Shown here: positions 1 through 7,742 of the stretch, piece after piece
Layout of the letters: every line of letters begins with the position of its first letter
Position numbering within the stretch: the first letter of the stretch is position 1
From: JBFXDW01 sp050180745
GTDB lineage: Bacteria > Pseudomonadota > Alphaproteobacteria > UBA9219
Length of the DNA: 28,132 nt
Direction: 5' to 3'
Assembly (NCBI GenBank): GCA_050180745.1
Contig: JBFXDW010000011.1
Location: 1 to 28,132, forward strand
Translations under genes and position numbers: made by a program
Notes under the pieces: generated by a model
What the model saw: only the letters and a program-made list of their open reading frames with translations
Databases searched by the model: none
Told to the model about the DNA's origin: nothing

Positions 1-107
1 TGTCGAACTTGAAAGTTTATGCTGGGGCTGAGCATCCTCATGAGGCACAAGCACCTAAGAAAGTCGATTTTGCTGCGGCCAATGCCAAGAATAAAAGGAA
101 CGGATAA
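1..107 (+). CDS. rplM: 50S ribosomal protein L13, C-terminal end (partial)
   Basis: The 34 codons before the TAA at 105-107 read LKVYAGAEHPHEAQ followed by a basic, asparagine-rich tail. This is the characteristic C-terminus of bacterial L13, an early-assembling large-subunit protein. The 5' part lies outside the window. The stop is two bases before the rpsI start, matching the conserved rplM-rpsI pair, so the two are surely co-transcribed. The call rests on the short C-terminal motif plus gene order. Confidence 0.9.
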   Translation, partial: SNLKVYAGAEHPHEAQAPKKVDFAAANAKNKRNG

Positions 108-109
108 TC

Positions 110-655
110 ATGACGACAACAAAAACAAAGACAGAATCTCTGTCAGGGATTAAGAAAGCCGTTAAGAATGCTGCTGTCGTTGATGAAGCAGCAGCTACAG
201 CTGAAGTTGCGGGCATTGTTGCGCAAGCTGCGAGCGATGCGCCTAAGCATGAGCGCAAAGTCGATGATAAGGGCCGCTCTTATGCGACAGGCAAGCGGAA
301 GAATGCGGTTGCGCGCGTATGGATTAAACCGGGGAACGGTAAAATTACAGTCAATGGTCGTGATGTTGCTGTTTATTTTGCGCGTCCTGTGTTGCAAATG
401 GTTGTCAATCAGCCCTTTACTGTTGCGGCACGCGAAGGCCAATTCGATGTTGATTGTCTTGTCGATGGCGGCGGTTTGTCTGGCCAAGCGGGTGCTGTGA
501 AACACGGTATCTCAAAAGCGTTGACCTATTTTGAGCCTGCTCTGCGTGGTCCTCTGAAGGCTGCGAAGTTCCTGACTCGTGATGCACGTGTTGTTGAACG
601 GAAGAAAGCGGGTCGGAAGAAAGCCCGTAAGAGATTCCAATTCTCGAAGCGTTAA
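110..655 (+). CDS. rpsI: 30S ribosomal protein S9
   Basis: S9 sits in the small-subunit head and its basic C-terminal tail reaches the P-site tRNA. The core runs from about residue 55 (GRSYATGKRKNAVARVW) to the diagnostic C-terminus KKARKRFQFSKR. At 181 aa the protein is longer than the roughly 130-aa E. coli form. Residues 1-54 are an alanine- and lysine-rich extension ahead of the core; N-terminal extensions are common in alphaproteobacterial S9, though this one is on the long side. The ATG lies two bases after the rplM stop and the gene ends 24 bp before a strong terminator, so it is the last gene of the operon. Confidence 0.97.
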   Translation: MTTTKTKTESLSGIKKAVKNAAVVDEAAATAEVAGIVAQAASDAPKHERKVDDKGRSYATGKRKNAVARVWIKPGNGKITVNGRDVAVYFARPVLQMVVNQPFTVAAREGQFDVDCLVDGGGLSGQAGAVKHGISKALTYFEPALRGPLKAAKFLTRDARVVERKKAGRKKARKRFQFSKR

Positions 656-679
656 TCGCTTTTGGAAAAAAGAGAAAGG

Positions 680-706
680 AGGAGGGCTTTATGCCCTCCT
701 TTTTTT
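680..706 (+). terminator. Rho-independent terminator of rplM-rpsI
   Basis: An 8-bp perfect stem (AGGAGGGC / GCCCTCCT) with a 5-base TTTAT loop is followed at once by a run of seven T. It starts 24 bp after the rpsI stop, so it ends the ribosomal operon. The downstream carbonic-anhydrase-like gene begins 18 bp further on and therefore needs its own promoter or read-through. Confidence 0.92.
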
Positions 707-723
707 GTGTTACAGCAAAGAGT

Positions 724-1251
724 ATGACAAACCAAGCTATCATCCTGCCGTTTCAAGGCGTGTACCCACAGATAGATCCAACCGCTTATATTGCTCCCGG
801 TGTGACGATTATCGGTGACGTTGTGGTGGGTCCGGAAAGTTCCATTTGGCCAGCATGTGCGTTGCGCGGCGATTTAGCGCCTATTCGGATTGGCGCTAAA
901 TGCAATATCCAAGATGGTACGATCATTCATGTCACGCATGAGATTCAAGGCGGAGCAGGGACTCATCTTGGTGATAATGTAACCATAGGCCACATGGCGC
1001 TGCTTCATGATTGCGATGTTGGTGATGGAGGCTTTATCGGCATGCGGGCGACGATGTTGGATCGCTCTATCGTGGAAGCGGGGGGCATGCTCGCGGCGGG
1101 GGCGTTATTGACTCAGCGGAAAGTTGTGAAAACGGGTGAGATATGGGCGGGTAATCCGGCCAAATACTGGCGCGACATCAAGCCCGAGGAAGCGCGCGCG
1201 TTTCTTGCCCGCGCGGATGAGTATGCCGCGTTGGCAAAAAAATATATGTAA
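724..1251 (+). CDS. Gamma-carbonic-anhydrase-like hexapeptide-repeat protein
   Basis: A 175-aa left-handed beta-helix protein of the gamma-carbonic-anhydrase / YrdA-like family, expected to be a cytoplasmic homotrimer binding a metal between subunits. Hexapeptide turns run through residues 20-140 (IAPGVTIIGDVVVG, GDNVTIGHMALL). The three expected metal-ligand histidines are present: H69 (IIHV), H90 (IGHM) and H95 (LLHDC). I chose the ATG at 724 because an upstream in-frame ATG at 691 lies inside the terminator hairpin of rpsI and would add 11 residues unlike the family. Family membership is clear, but carbonic anhydrase activity is not: many members have no measured activity, so the substrate stays open. 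Confidence 0.9.
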   Translation: MTNQAIILPFQGVYPQIDPTAYIAPGVTIIGDVVVGPESSIWPACALRGDLAPIRIGAKCNIQDGTIIHVTHEIQGGAGTHLGDNVTIGHMALLHDCDVGDGGFIGMRATMLDRSIVEAGGMLAAGALLTQRKVVKTGEIWAGNPAKYWRDIKPEEARAFLARADEYAALAKKYM

Positions 1252-1257
1252 TCAGCT

Positions 1258-1770
1258 TTATATAAAAGGATCGTGCGCCCATTGGAGGAGCGCTTGACGT
1301 TGGCGAGGGCGGCAAGACAAATCGTGTGGCATGCAGTTGGCTTTGATTTGCCCCGCATGACGCGAGAAAGCGCGCCATCTTTTGATCTGAATGAGATCAA
1401 TTTCAGGAATACGCCGTCCCATATAATAGCGGCAATACCATTGAAACCAGCCGCGTGGATCGGGGCCAAAAATCCATCCCTTTTCTTGCCACACGCTTAA
1501 AGGCTGGCGGCTTTTGATTTTGAAATAGTTTAAAGTGGGGTCCGCTGTCTCGCTGATGCGCGCTTGACTGAACCAGCTTTCTGGAAATTCCTCGCGGCAG
1601 TCATTACAGTATTTTCCTTCAAAGATGCCAAGGGTCAGCATCTTTTTAGGTGTCAGGTGTGGTTTGAAGTCGGGGTGAAAATGACGACCTAAGGGGGCTT
1701 CTAGCCGGTAGCTATAGCCCGTTTGCATGAGGTCATTGACGTGAATGATATCGCCGGTCTTGTGTGTCAT
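1258..1770 (-). CDS. Conserved protein of unknown function, co-transcribed with the ArsR regulator
   Basis: A 170-aa soluble protein without signal peptide or membrane segment. It is rich in aromatic and basic residues, with a dense motif region around residues 112-140 (GWFQWYCRYYMGRR, then QIKRWRAF) and a near-terminal CRPRQRQALLQWA. A CNDC pair lies in the first third. I recognise the pattern as a widespread uncharacterised family but know no biochemical function for it. Its ATG overlaps the TGA of the upstream ArsR gene (ATGA at 1767-1770), so the two are translationally coupled and probably share regulation. The many conserved aromatic/basic positions would suit a nucleic-acid-binding or enzyme role, but that is inference only. 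Confidence 0.8.
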   Translation of the reverse strand: MTHKTGDIIHVNDLMQTGYSYRLEAPLGRHFHPDFKPHLTPKKMLTLGIFEGKYCNDCREEFPESWFSQARISETADPTLNYFKIKSRQPLSVWQEKGWIFGPDPRGWFQWYCRYYMGRRIPEIDLIQIKRWRAFSRHAGQIKANCMPHDLSCRPRQRQALLQWAHDPFI

Positions 1771-2099
1771 GAAGCGCAGTATAGCCGTTTTAGTGTTTTT
1801 ATCACATCCTTTGTTTCTTTGCTTTTAAGAGCATAATAAATCTTATTGTGTTCACGCCTCGTGGTGACGATTTCAGCTTCTTTGAGGCGGCTGAGATGTT
1901 GGGAGAGGGCGGAAGGGCTCATCCCTAAACAAGCGGCAAGGTCACCCACAGCCATTTCTCCCTCGCCAAGATGGCATAAAAGGGCAAGCCGATGGGGGTT
2001 GCTCAATAGTCGCATAAGATCGGATGCGGACTCTAGCGCCGCTTTATTCTTTCGTGCCAGAAGAGGATGGGTGCGCGTACTTGTTGTGAAAGGGGGCAT
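1767..2099 (-). CDS. ArsR-family repressor, BigR/SqrR-like (persulfide-sensor candidate)
   Basis: A 110-aa winged-helix regulator of the ArsR/SmtB class. The helix-turn-helix covers about residues 50-72 (VGDLAACLGMSPSALSQHLSRL), followed by the beta-wing (TTRREHNKIYYAL). Metal-sensor cysteine clusters such as CVCDLC are absent. Instead C42 (ALLCHLGEGE) and C108 near the C-terminus occupy the positions used as the redox pair in BigR/SqrR sulfide-responsive repressors; an extra C57 is present. The gene is divergent from a DUF2892 / transporter operon, and a perfect 7-6-7 inverted repeat lies over that operon's promoter, implying repression of the operon and probable autorepression. ArsR membership is firm; persulfide sensing is inferred from cysteine placement and the DUF2892 neighbour. 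Confidence 0.88.
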   Translation of the reverse strand: MPPFTTSTRTHPLLARKNKAALESASDLMRLLSNPHRLALLCHLGEGEMAVGDLAACLGMSPSALSQHLSRLKEAEIVTTRREHNKIYYALKSKETKDVIKTLKRLYCAS

Positions 2100-2119
2100 G
2101 AACTTACTTTCTTTTTCTC

Positions 2120-2148
2120 TTGACTGATATTTTAGAAACAGCTAAAAT
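2120..2148 (+). promoter_or_regulatory. Promoter with ArsR-type operator for the transporter operon
   Basis: The sequence shows a -35 TTGACT (2120-2125), a 17-bp spacer and a -10 TAAAAT (2143-2148). A perfect inverted repeat, ATTTTAG - 6 bp - CTAAAAT (2129-2148), covers the spacer and -10 box, the usual placement for an ArsR-family repressor. It lies between the divergent regulator start (2099) and the DUF2892 gene (2188), so one dimer could block both directions. The promoter and palindrome are read directly; the assignment to the neighbouring repressor is inference from position. Confidence 0.72.
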
Positions 2149-2187
2149 TAGAAAAACATAAAATAACATAAGCGAAAGGGCCTGTCT

Positions 2188-2391
2188 ATGAATTTTGATC
2201 GTTTTATGTTCGCTTTTGCGGGAAGTATGGTCCTCCTCTCTTTGGGGCTGGGCTATTTCGTTCATGAATACTGGTTTCTTTTGACGGCGTTTGTGGGCTT
2301 GAATATGATACAGGCTTCTGTGACGCGTTTCTGTCCGCTTGTTTTTCTTCTAAAAAAGATGGGTGTCAAAGAAGGGGTTCTCTTCAAGTAA
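2188..2391 (+). CDS. DUF2892 (YgaP-type) small inner-membrane protein
   Basis: A 67-aa protein with two hydrophobic segments (about residues 8-24 and 27-44) and the family signature GLNMIQASVTRFCPL, then LLKKMGVK. It matches the YgaP transmembrane domain (DUF2892), which is often fused or linked to rhodanese and other sulfur-handling proteins. Here no rhodanese domain is attached. An AAAGGG ribosome-binding site precedes the ATG. It is the first gene after the ArsR-controlled promoter and leads directly into the RND transporter. The lone cysteine in FCPL is conserved in the family. The exact role is unknown. Confidence 0.85.
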   Translation: MNFDRFMFAFAGSMVLLSLGLGYFVHEYWFLLTAFVGLNMIQASVTRFCPLVFLLKKMGVKEGVLFK

Positions 2392-2419
2392 ACTTTTCTC
2401 AAGATTCAAGGTGCTTCTC

Positions 2420-4795
2420 ATGCTTGTTCTCTCTGATTATGCGGCGCGTAAGCCTAAATTCTTCTTCTGGCTTTCGGGCCTTGTTAGCATGCTGTTTGTG
2501 CTTCTCGTGATGGCGGGAAGTTTGGCTCCGGCGACGTTCCCCTTCTTGCATCCTTTGAAGATTGATACGGACCCAGAGAATATGCTCAGCCCTCATGAGG
2601 AGGTCCGTGTTTTTCATAATGAAATGAAAAAAGAATTTGCGCTTTATGACATGATTGTTGTGGGGGCTGTGAATAAGAAAAATGAGAATGGTGTTTTTAA
2701 TGTTGCATCTTTAAAAAACATTCATGAGTTGACGGATTATGCGAAGACCTTGCGTTGGGAAGAGGATGGAAAAAAACATGGTGTTATAAGTGTTGATCTT
2801 CTGGCTCCTTCAACGGTTGATAATATTGAGCAAGCAGGGCTCGGTACGGTGCGTTTTGAGTGGCTTATGAAACAACCGCCCAAGACAGAGGAAGAGGCGA
2901 GGGCGGTTGCGCAGAAAGCCAAGAAGATTCCTTTTCTGAAGGGGACTGTTCTTTCGGATGATGAGAAGGCCGTTATGCTTTATGTGCCTCTTCAGCAAAA
3001 GAGCGACTCGTATGATGTTGCGCAGAAGCTTCGTGAGAAAATCAAAACATTTGATAATGGGGATGAGTACTACATCACGGGGTTGCCGATTGCTCAAGAT
3101 CAGTTCGGGGTTGAGATGTTCTGGCAAATGGCTGTTTCTGCGCCTCTTGCTATGGCCCTCATATTTGCGCTGATGTGGTATTTCTTCCGTCATTTGCGCT
3201 TGATTGTTGCGCCGATGATTGTGGCTTTAATGTCAGTCATTGTGACTATGGGACTTTTGGTTGTAACGGGAAATACGGTTCATATTATGAGCTCTATGAT
3301 TCCTATTTTCATCATGCCGATTGCGGTGCTGGATGCGGTTCATATTTTGTCCGACTTTTTTGATCTTTACCCAAAAATAAAAGACCGCAAGAAAACGCTT
3401 GCCCATGTTATGGATGAGCTGGGTAGCCCTATGCTGTTTACAACACTGACAACTTGTGCTGGTTTTGGGTCGCTAGTTTTTACGCCTATTCCTCCTGTGC
3501 AAATCTTTGGCCTTTTTATTGCGCTCGGCGTTTTTGCGGCGTGGTTTTTGACCGTAACCCTCATTCCGGCTTACGTGATGTTGATGCCCGAAGAGTCTTT
3601 AAAAGGCTTTGGCATGACCGATCCTGAGGATAGTTCATTGGCTCGTTTCATGCATTGGGTGGGAGATATATCTTTCAGACGGGCGGGGTCTGTTTTGCTT
3701 GTGACTGTTCTGTTGGGTGGTAGTGCAGCTTATGGCATTTCAAAGATCGTTATTAACGATAATCCTGTCAAATGGTTCGAAAAAAATCACGAAATCCGCA
3801 TTGCAGATAAAGCGTTGAATGAGCGTTTTGCGGGCACCTATATGGCGTATTTAGCCTTGGATGCAACCGATGAGGATGCGTTTAAACAACCGGAAATGCT
3901 GCGTTATATCGAATCTTTACAAGACTATCTTCTTACAACAGGATTGGTTGGTAAGAGTAATGCTTTGCCGGATGTTGTGAAAACAGTTTATCGGGAATTG
4001 CTGGAAGGAAACCCATCCTATTTTCGTATTCCTGATAGCGCAGCAGGGATTGCCCAGACGCTGATGACTTATGAATCTAGTCACAGGCCAAATGATTTAT
4101 GGCATTTTGTAACACCGGATTATAAAAAGGCGACTCTTTGGATTCAGATGAAGAGCGGTGATAATAAGGATATGACCAACCTTGTAGCAATGGTCGATGG
4201 ATTTATCAAAAACACGCCTCCGCCTGTTGAAATTAAACATAATTGGTTTGGGCTGACTTATATCAATGTTGTGTGGCAGGATAAGATGGTCAACGGTATG
4301 CTGGAATCTTTTGGAAGCAGTTTCGTGATTGTTCTGTTGATGATGGTCTTCCTGTTCCGTTCCGTTTTATGGGGTGCTTTGTCCATGATTCCTCTGACTG
4401 TGACGATTGGTGTGATTTATGGCGCTGTGGGGCTGATTGGCAAAGATTATGATATGCCGATAGCGGTTCTATCTGCTTTGAGTTTAGGTTTGGCGGTTGA
4501 TTATGCGATCCACTTCTTAGCACGCAGCCGTGAGCTTTATGCGAAGTACGGTTCGTGGGAGAAAGCGATTCCGTCCGTTTTTGGTGAGCCGGGCCGTGCG
4601 ATTTTCCGTAATGTGATTATTATTGGTGTTGGGTTTTTGCCTCTTTTGGCTGCGCCGCTCATCCCTTATAAGACGGTTGGGGCGTTTATTTCGGCTATCT
4701 TGCTTTTGGCGGGAGTTGCGTCTCTTTTCATTCTGCCTGCTCTTATTAAATATGGGGCGAAGTTCTTGTTTCCTAAAAATGGAGATCAATCATGA
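2420..4795 (+). CDS. RND superfamily exporter, MMPL type
   Basis: A roughly 790-aa inner-membrane transporter with the two-fold RND layout: TM1, a periplasmic domain beginning IDTDPENMLSPHEEV, a five-helix block with sterol-sensing-domain character, then a repeat of the pattern. Acidic residues expected for proton relay occur in the first bundle (PIAVLDAVHIL) and the second (GLAVDYAIHFLAR). No separate adaptor protein is encoded nearby, typical of MMPL/HpnN-like lipid exporters rather than drug pumps. I prefer the ATG at 2420, which has AAGG eight bases upstream. A GTG at 2363 would add 19 residues and overlap the DUF2892 gene. The stop overlaps the next start (ATGA at 4792), so it is coupled to the LolA-like gene. 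The cargo is unknown; a lipid or hydrophobic compound is inferred. Confidence 0.9.
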   Translation: MLVLSDYAARKPKFFFWLSGLVSMLFVLLVMAGSLAPATFPFLHPLKIDTDPENMLSPHEEVRVFHNEMKKEFALYDMIVVGAVNKKNENGVFNVASLKNIHELTDYAKTLRWEEDGKKHGVISVDLLAPSTVDNIEQAGLGTVRFEWLMKQPPKTEEEARAVAQKAKKIPFLKGTVLSDDEKAVMLYVPLQQKSDSYDVAQKLREKIKTFDNGDEYYITGLPIAQDQFGVEMFWQMAVSAPLAMALIFALMWYFFRHLRLIVAPMIVALMSVIVTMGLLVVTGNTVHIMSSMIPIFIMPIAVLDAVHILSDFFDLYPKIKDRKKTLAHVMDELGSPMLFTTLTTCAGFGSLVFTPIPPVQIFGLFIALGVFAAWFLTVTLIPAYVMLMPEESLKGFGMTDPEDSSLARFMHWVGDISFRRAGSVLLVTVLLGGSAAYGISKIVINDNPVKWFEKNHEIRIADKALNERFAGTYMAYLALDATDEDAFKQPEMLRYIESLQDYLLTTGLVGKSNALPDVVKTVYRELLEGNPSYFRIPDSAAGIAQTLMTYESSHRPNDLWHFVTPDYKKATLWIQMKSGDNKDMTNLVAMVDGFIKNTPPPVEIKHNWFGLTYINVVWQDKMVNGMLESFGSSFVIVLLMMVFLFRSVLWGALSMIPLTVTIGVIYGAVGLIGKDYDMPIAVLSALSLGLAVDYAIHFLARSRELYAKYGSWEKAIPSVFGEPGRAIFRNVIIIGVGFLPLLAAPLIPYKTVGAFISAILLLAGVASLFILPALIKYGAKFLFPKNGDQS

Positions 4796-5577
4796 AACAT
4801 CTTTTACTGACTTTGACTGTTCTGCTCTTTATTCCCTCTCATCTTTATGCGATGGCGGTTGCGGATATTGTCGCTAAGGCTAATCATGCGGCTTATTATA
4901 AAGGCAAGGATGGCCGCGCGAATGTCGAGATGGAAATCAGCGATGCGCAAGGGCGGACGAGAACGCGCTCTTTTACGATCTTACGCAAAGATATAGATGA
5001 CGATAACGATGGTGCGCAACGGATGTATGTTTATTTTCATAAGCCAGCGGACGTTAATAAGACGGTTTTTATGGTTTGGAAGCATCTTGATGCCGATGAT
5101 GATCGCTGGCTTTATCTGCCTGCGCTTGATCTTGTCAAACGGATTGCGGCGAGTGATGAGCGTACAAGTTTTGTTGGATCGAACTTCTTTTATGAGGATG
5201 TCTCAGGCCGTACGCCATCGGAAGATAATCATGAGCTTGTTGAAACAACGGACAGTTATTATGTTGTGAAAAGCACGCCTAAGAAACCGGAAAGCGTAGA
5301 ATTTTCTTACTACAAAAACTGGATTCATAAAGATTCATTTCTTCCTGTGAAGACCGAATTCTACGATAAAAATGGCAAGGCCTATCGTCGTTATCAGGCG
5401 GTTAAGGTGCAAACCATTCAAGGTTATCCTACTGTGACGGCGTCAAAGATGGAGGATTTGGAAACGGAAAGCCGTACGCTCATGAGCTATAGCGATGTAA
5501 AATATGATGTTGGTTTGCCGGAAGATATTTTCACCGAACGTTATCTGCGGGCGGCTCCTCAAGAGTATCTGAAATAG
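4792..5577 (+). CDS. Periplasmic LolA-like outer-membrane lipoprotein-sorting family protein
   Basis: 261 aa with a signal peptide (MKHLLLTLTVLLFIPSHLYA, cleavage near residue 20 and no lipobox cysteine). The mature part fits the LolA-like "outer membrane lipoprotein-sorting protein" family: VEMEISDAQGRTRTRSF, then RMYVYFHKPADV, WLYLPAL and SFVGSNFFYEDVSGR. These proteins form an open beta-sheet with a hydrophobic cavity and are repeatedly found next to MMPL transporters. It is probably the periplasmic carrier between the RND pump and the downstream beta-barrel. A GGAG site seven bases upstream supports the ATG, which overlaps the pump's stop codon. It is not the housekeeping LolA; a carrier role is inference from fold and context. 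Confidence 0.85.
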   Translation: MKHLLLTLTVLLFIPSHLYAMAVADIVAKANHAAYYKGKDGRANVEMEISDAQGRTRTRSFTILRKDIDDDNDGAQRMYVYFHKPADVNKTVFMVWKHLDADDDRWLYLPALDLVKRIAASDERTSFVGSNFFYEDVSGRTPSEDNHELVETTDSYYVVKSTPKKPESVEFSYYKNWIHKDSFLPVKTEFYDKNGKAYRRYQAVKVQTIQGYPTVTASKMEDLETESRTLMSYSDVKYDVGLPEDIFTERYLRAAPQEYLK

Positions 5578-5588
5578 GGTTCTTTACG

Positions 5589-6917
5589 ATGCGGATTTTT
5601 CTTCTTGTTCTTTTGTTGTTGTCTTCCTCTGCTTTTGCCGAAGAGCCGGATTTGCCTTTGGGTCTTGGCGGCGATGAGATTGCTTTTGAAGAAACGGAAA
5701 CAGATCAAGCAGGGTTACCTTTCGATGTAACGGGGTTTGTTGAAACGCGTTTGGGCGTTCGTGCGGGCGAGCCAAGAAATGAAAAGGATGTTTCTATTGG
5801 CGAAGGAAGGCTTCATCTGGAGGCTGTTTCGCGTGGACTTCCGATAACCTTTAATTTTTCTGGCGATGCTCTTTATGATCCTGTTTTTGATGATTACGAC
5901 GTTGATCTTGAAAGCGGAAAGGGCTGGTTCGATTTGCGGGAGGCAAACGCGTTCTTGCGGGCTTCGTCAAATGCGGACCTAAAAATTGGGCGCCAGATTC
6001 TGACGTGGGGAACGGGTGATCTTCTCTTTATCAATGATATGTTTCCCAAAGATTGGAACAGCTTCTTCTTGGGCAGGGATGAGGCTTACCTGAAAGCGCC
6101 CTCTGATGCGCTGAAAACGGCCTTTTATAGTGACTTTATAAATCTTGATGTTGTCTATACGCCTCGCTTTGATGCGGATCGCTTTATTGATGGGCGGCAT
6201 GTGTCTTATTATAATGGCAATTTGGGCTACGTTGCCGGGCGTGATAATCCTGTGATTGTTGATCAGCGTCAGGACTGGTTTAGTGAAGATGAAATCGCGT
6301 TGCGCTTTCACCGCATGATAGGGGCCTATGAAGCGGCTGCTTATCTCTATAGCGGTTATTGGAAAAGTCCTCATGGTCAACATGCGGGGGGAGATTATAT
6401 TTTTCCTGCGCTATCTGTTTATGGGGCATCTATGCGGGGACCTCTTGCGGGAGGTATTGTGAAAGCTGAAGCGGGCTATTATGACAGCCGCGATGATCGT
6501 GCGGGCACGAATGCGCTGATTGATAATAGCGAATGGCGCGGTCTTGTGGGCTATGAGCGTGAGGTAGCGCCTGAACTTACCGCTGCGGCGCAGTATTATT
6601 TGGAAGCGATGCAGGATTATGGTACGTACAAAACCAATCTTCCTGCGGGCAGTAAGGTCCGAGATGAATATCGCCATGTTATCACGACGCGTCTTACTAA
6701 ACTTTTGATGAATCAAAACATGACGCTTTCGCTTTTTAATTTCTATAGCCCCAGTGATAGGGACGGGTACTTGCGCGCAAGCACGAGCTATAAAGTGAAT
6801 GATCACTTGACGCTTAGTCTGGGCGGAAACTGGTTCTATGGAGCTGAAAGACACACTTTCTTTGGCCAATTCCAAGAGAACAGCAACGTTTATGCATCTG
6901 CGCGCTGGGGGTTCTAG
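5589..6917 (+). CDS. Outer-membrane beta-barrel protein of the transporter operon
   Basis: 442 aa with a clear signal peptide (MRIFLLVLLLLSSSAFA, cleavage before EEPD). The mature protein has alternating beta-strand character throughout, including FDVTGFVETRLGVRAG, LKIGRQILTWGTGD and ITTRLTKLLMNQNMTLSLFNFYSP. It ends SARWGF, and a C-terminal phenylalanine is the usual BAM recognition signal. The GRQILTWG segment resembles DUF1302 / alginate-export-like barrels. It starts 11 bp after the LolA-like gene and closes the operon, giving pump, periplasmic carrier and barrel in a row. The stop shares a CTAG with the convergent sirtuin stop. Barrel identity is strong, the family name moderate and the substrate unknown. 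Confidence 0.82.
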   Translation: MRIFLLVLLLLSSSAFAEEPDLPLGLGGDEIAFEETETDQAGLPFDVTGFVETRLGVRAGEPRNEKDVSIGEGRLHLEAVSRGLPITFNFSGDALYDPVFDDYDVDLESGKGWFDLREANAFLRASSNADLKIGRQILTWGTGDLLFINDMFPKDWNSFFLGRDEAYLKAPSDALKTAFYSDFINLDVVYTPRFDADRFIDGRHVSYYNGNLGYVAGRDNPVIVDQRQDWFSEDEIALRFHRMIGAYEAAAYLYSGYWKSPHGQHAGGDYIFPALSVYGASMRGPLAGGIVKAEAGYYDSRDDRAGTNALIDNSEWRGLVGYEREVAPELTAAAQYYLEAMQDYGTYKTNLPAGSKVRDEYRHVITTRLTKLLMNQNMTLSLFNFYSPSDRDGYLRASTSYKVNDHLTLSLGGNWFYGAERHTFFGQFQENSNVYASARWGF

Positions 6918-7636
6918 GCGACTTCTTCTCGCGCATTGATGAGCTCTTCGACAAGCGCGGGCAGAGTTTCTCCTGCGGGGCCTGTTCGTTTTTCGGCAAA
7001 GGAGGGTGAGCGTTGCGTATCGGCAAGATTAACTTCAATTGTATGAGCGCCCGCACGTGACGCCAAATCTACAAAACCGGCTGCCGGATAGATAAACCCT
7101 GATGTGCCTACCGCAATAAAAAGATCACATCTTGCAAGTGCGGCATAGATGGTTTCCATGTGATAGGGCATCTCGTGAAACAGGACGATGTCGGGGCGGA
7201 GCGTGCCAGCTCTGCCGCATACAGGGCAGGGTGTCGTTTCTGTTACGTCGTCATGAAAGCGAGCGCGCTCGCCACAGGAATCACAAAGTACGCTATGAAG
7301 CTCACCATGCATGGGAAGGCAGTTCTGACTGCCCGCTATGTTGTGCAGGGGATCGACATTTTGGGTTACGAGGAGAAAATTTCCTCCATAAGCTTTCTCA
7401 AGCTGAACGAGTGCTTCGTGAGCGGGGTTGGGGGATACATCTTTGACAAAACGGCGCAGTTCATTAAAGAACGCGTTTACGCCCCAGAAATCACGATAAA
7501 GCGCTTCATGCGTAGCGACATCTTCAATGCGCCGTCCATGCCATAATCCATCGGGGCCTCTGAAAACAGGTACGCCGCTTTCTGCGGAAATGCCCGCGCC
7601 TGTTAACACAACAATGTTTCTATAAATTTTGTGCAT
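6914..7636 (-). CDS. cobB: NAD-dependent protein deacylase, sirtuin (CobB type)
   Basis: 240 aa with the full sirtuin core: GAGISAESGVPVFRG (residues 13-27), TQNVDPLH (91-98), catalytic H110 in MHGEL, zinc-binding Cys118/121 and Cys137/140, and GTSGFIYPAAG plus EVNL for NAD binding. It removes acyl groups from lysines using NAD. In E. coli CobB and SIRT5 a Tyr-x-x-Arg pair recognises succinyl-lysine; here the aligned residues are F57 and L60 (AFFNELRR), so desuccinylation may be weak or absent. I chose the ATG at 7636, with GGA just upstream; a TTG five codons earlier is possible. It converges on the outer-membrane protein gene with a four-base stop overlap. Confidence 0.92.
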   Translation of the reverse strand: MHKIYRNIVVLTGAGISAESGVPVFRGPDGLWHGRRIEDVATHEALYRDFWGVNAFFNELRRFVKDVSPNPAHEALVQLEKAYGGNFLLVTQNVDPLHNIAGSQNCLPMHGELHSVLCDSCGERARFHDDVTETTPCPVCGRAGTLRPDIVLFHEMPYHMETIYAALARCDLFIAVGTSGFIYPAAGFVDLASRAGAHTIEVNLADTQRSPSFAEKRTGPAGETLPALVEELINAREEVA

Positions 7637-7742
7637 AAGTTCCGAGTCCAAACACTATATCGTATGTAGCTTCCCAATCTATTATGAAGAAAGTTTAATT
7701 ATCTTCAAGGTAAAGCTGTCCCTTTTCTGAAAGAAAATCTTC

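Noticed and set aside
691..723. Longer reading of the gamma-carbonic-anhydrase-like gene from ATG 691
   Set aside because: The ATG lies in the loop of the rpsI terminator and the added 11 residues do not fit the family; ATG 724 does.
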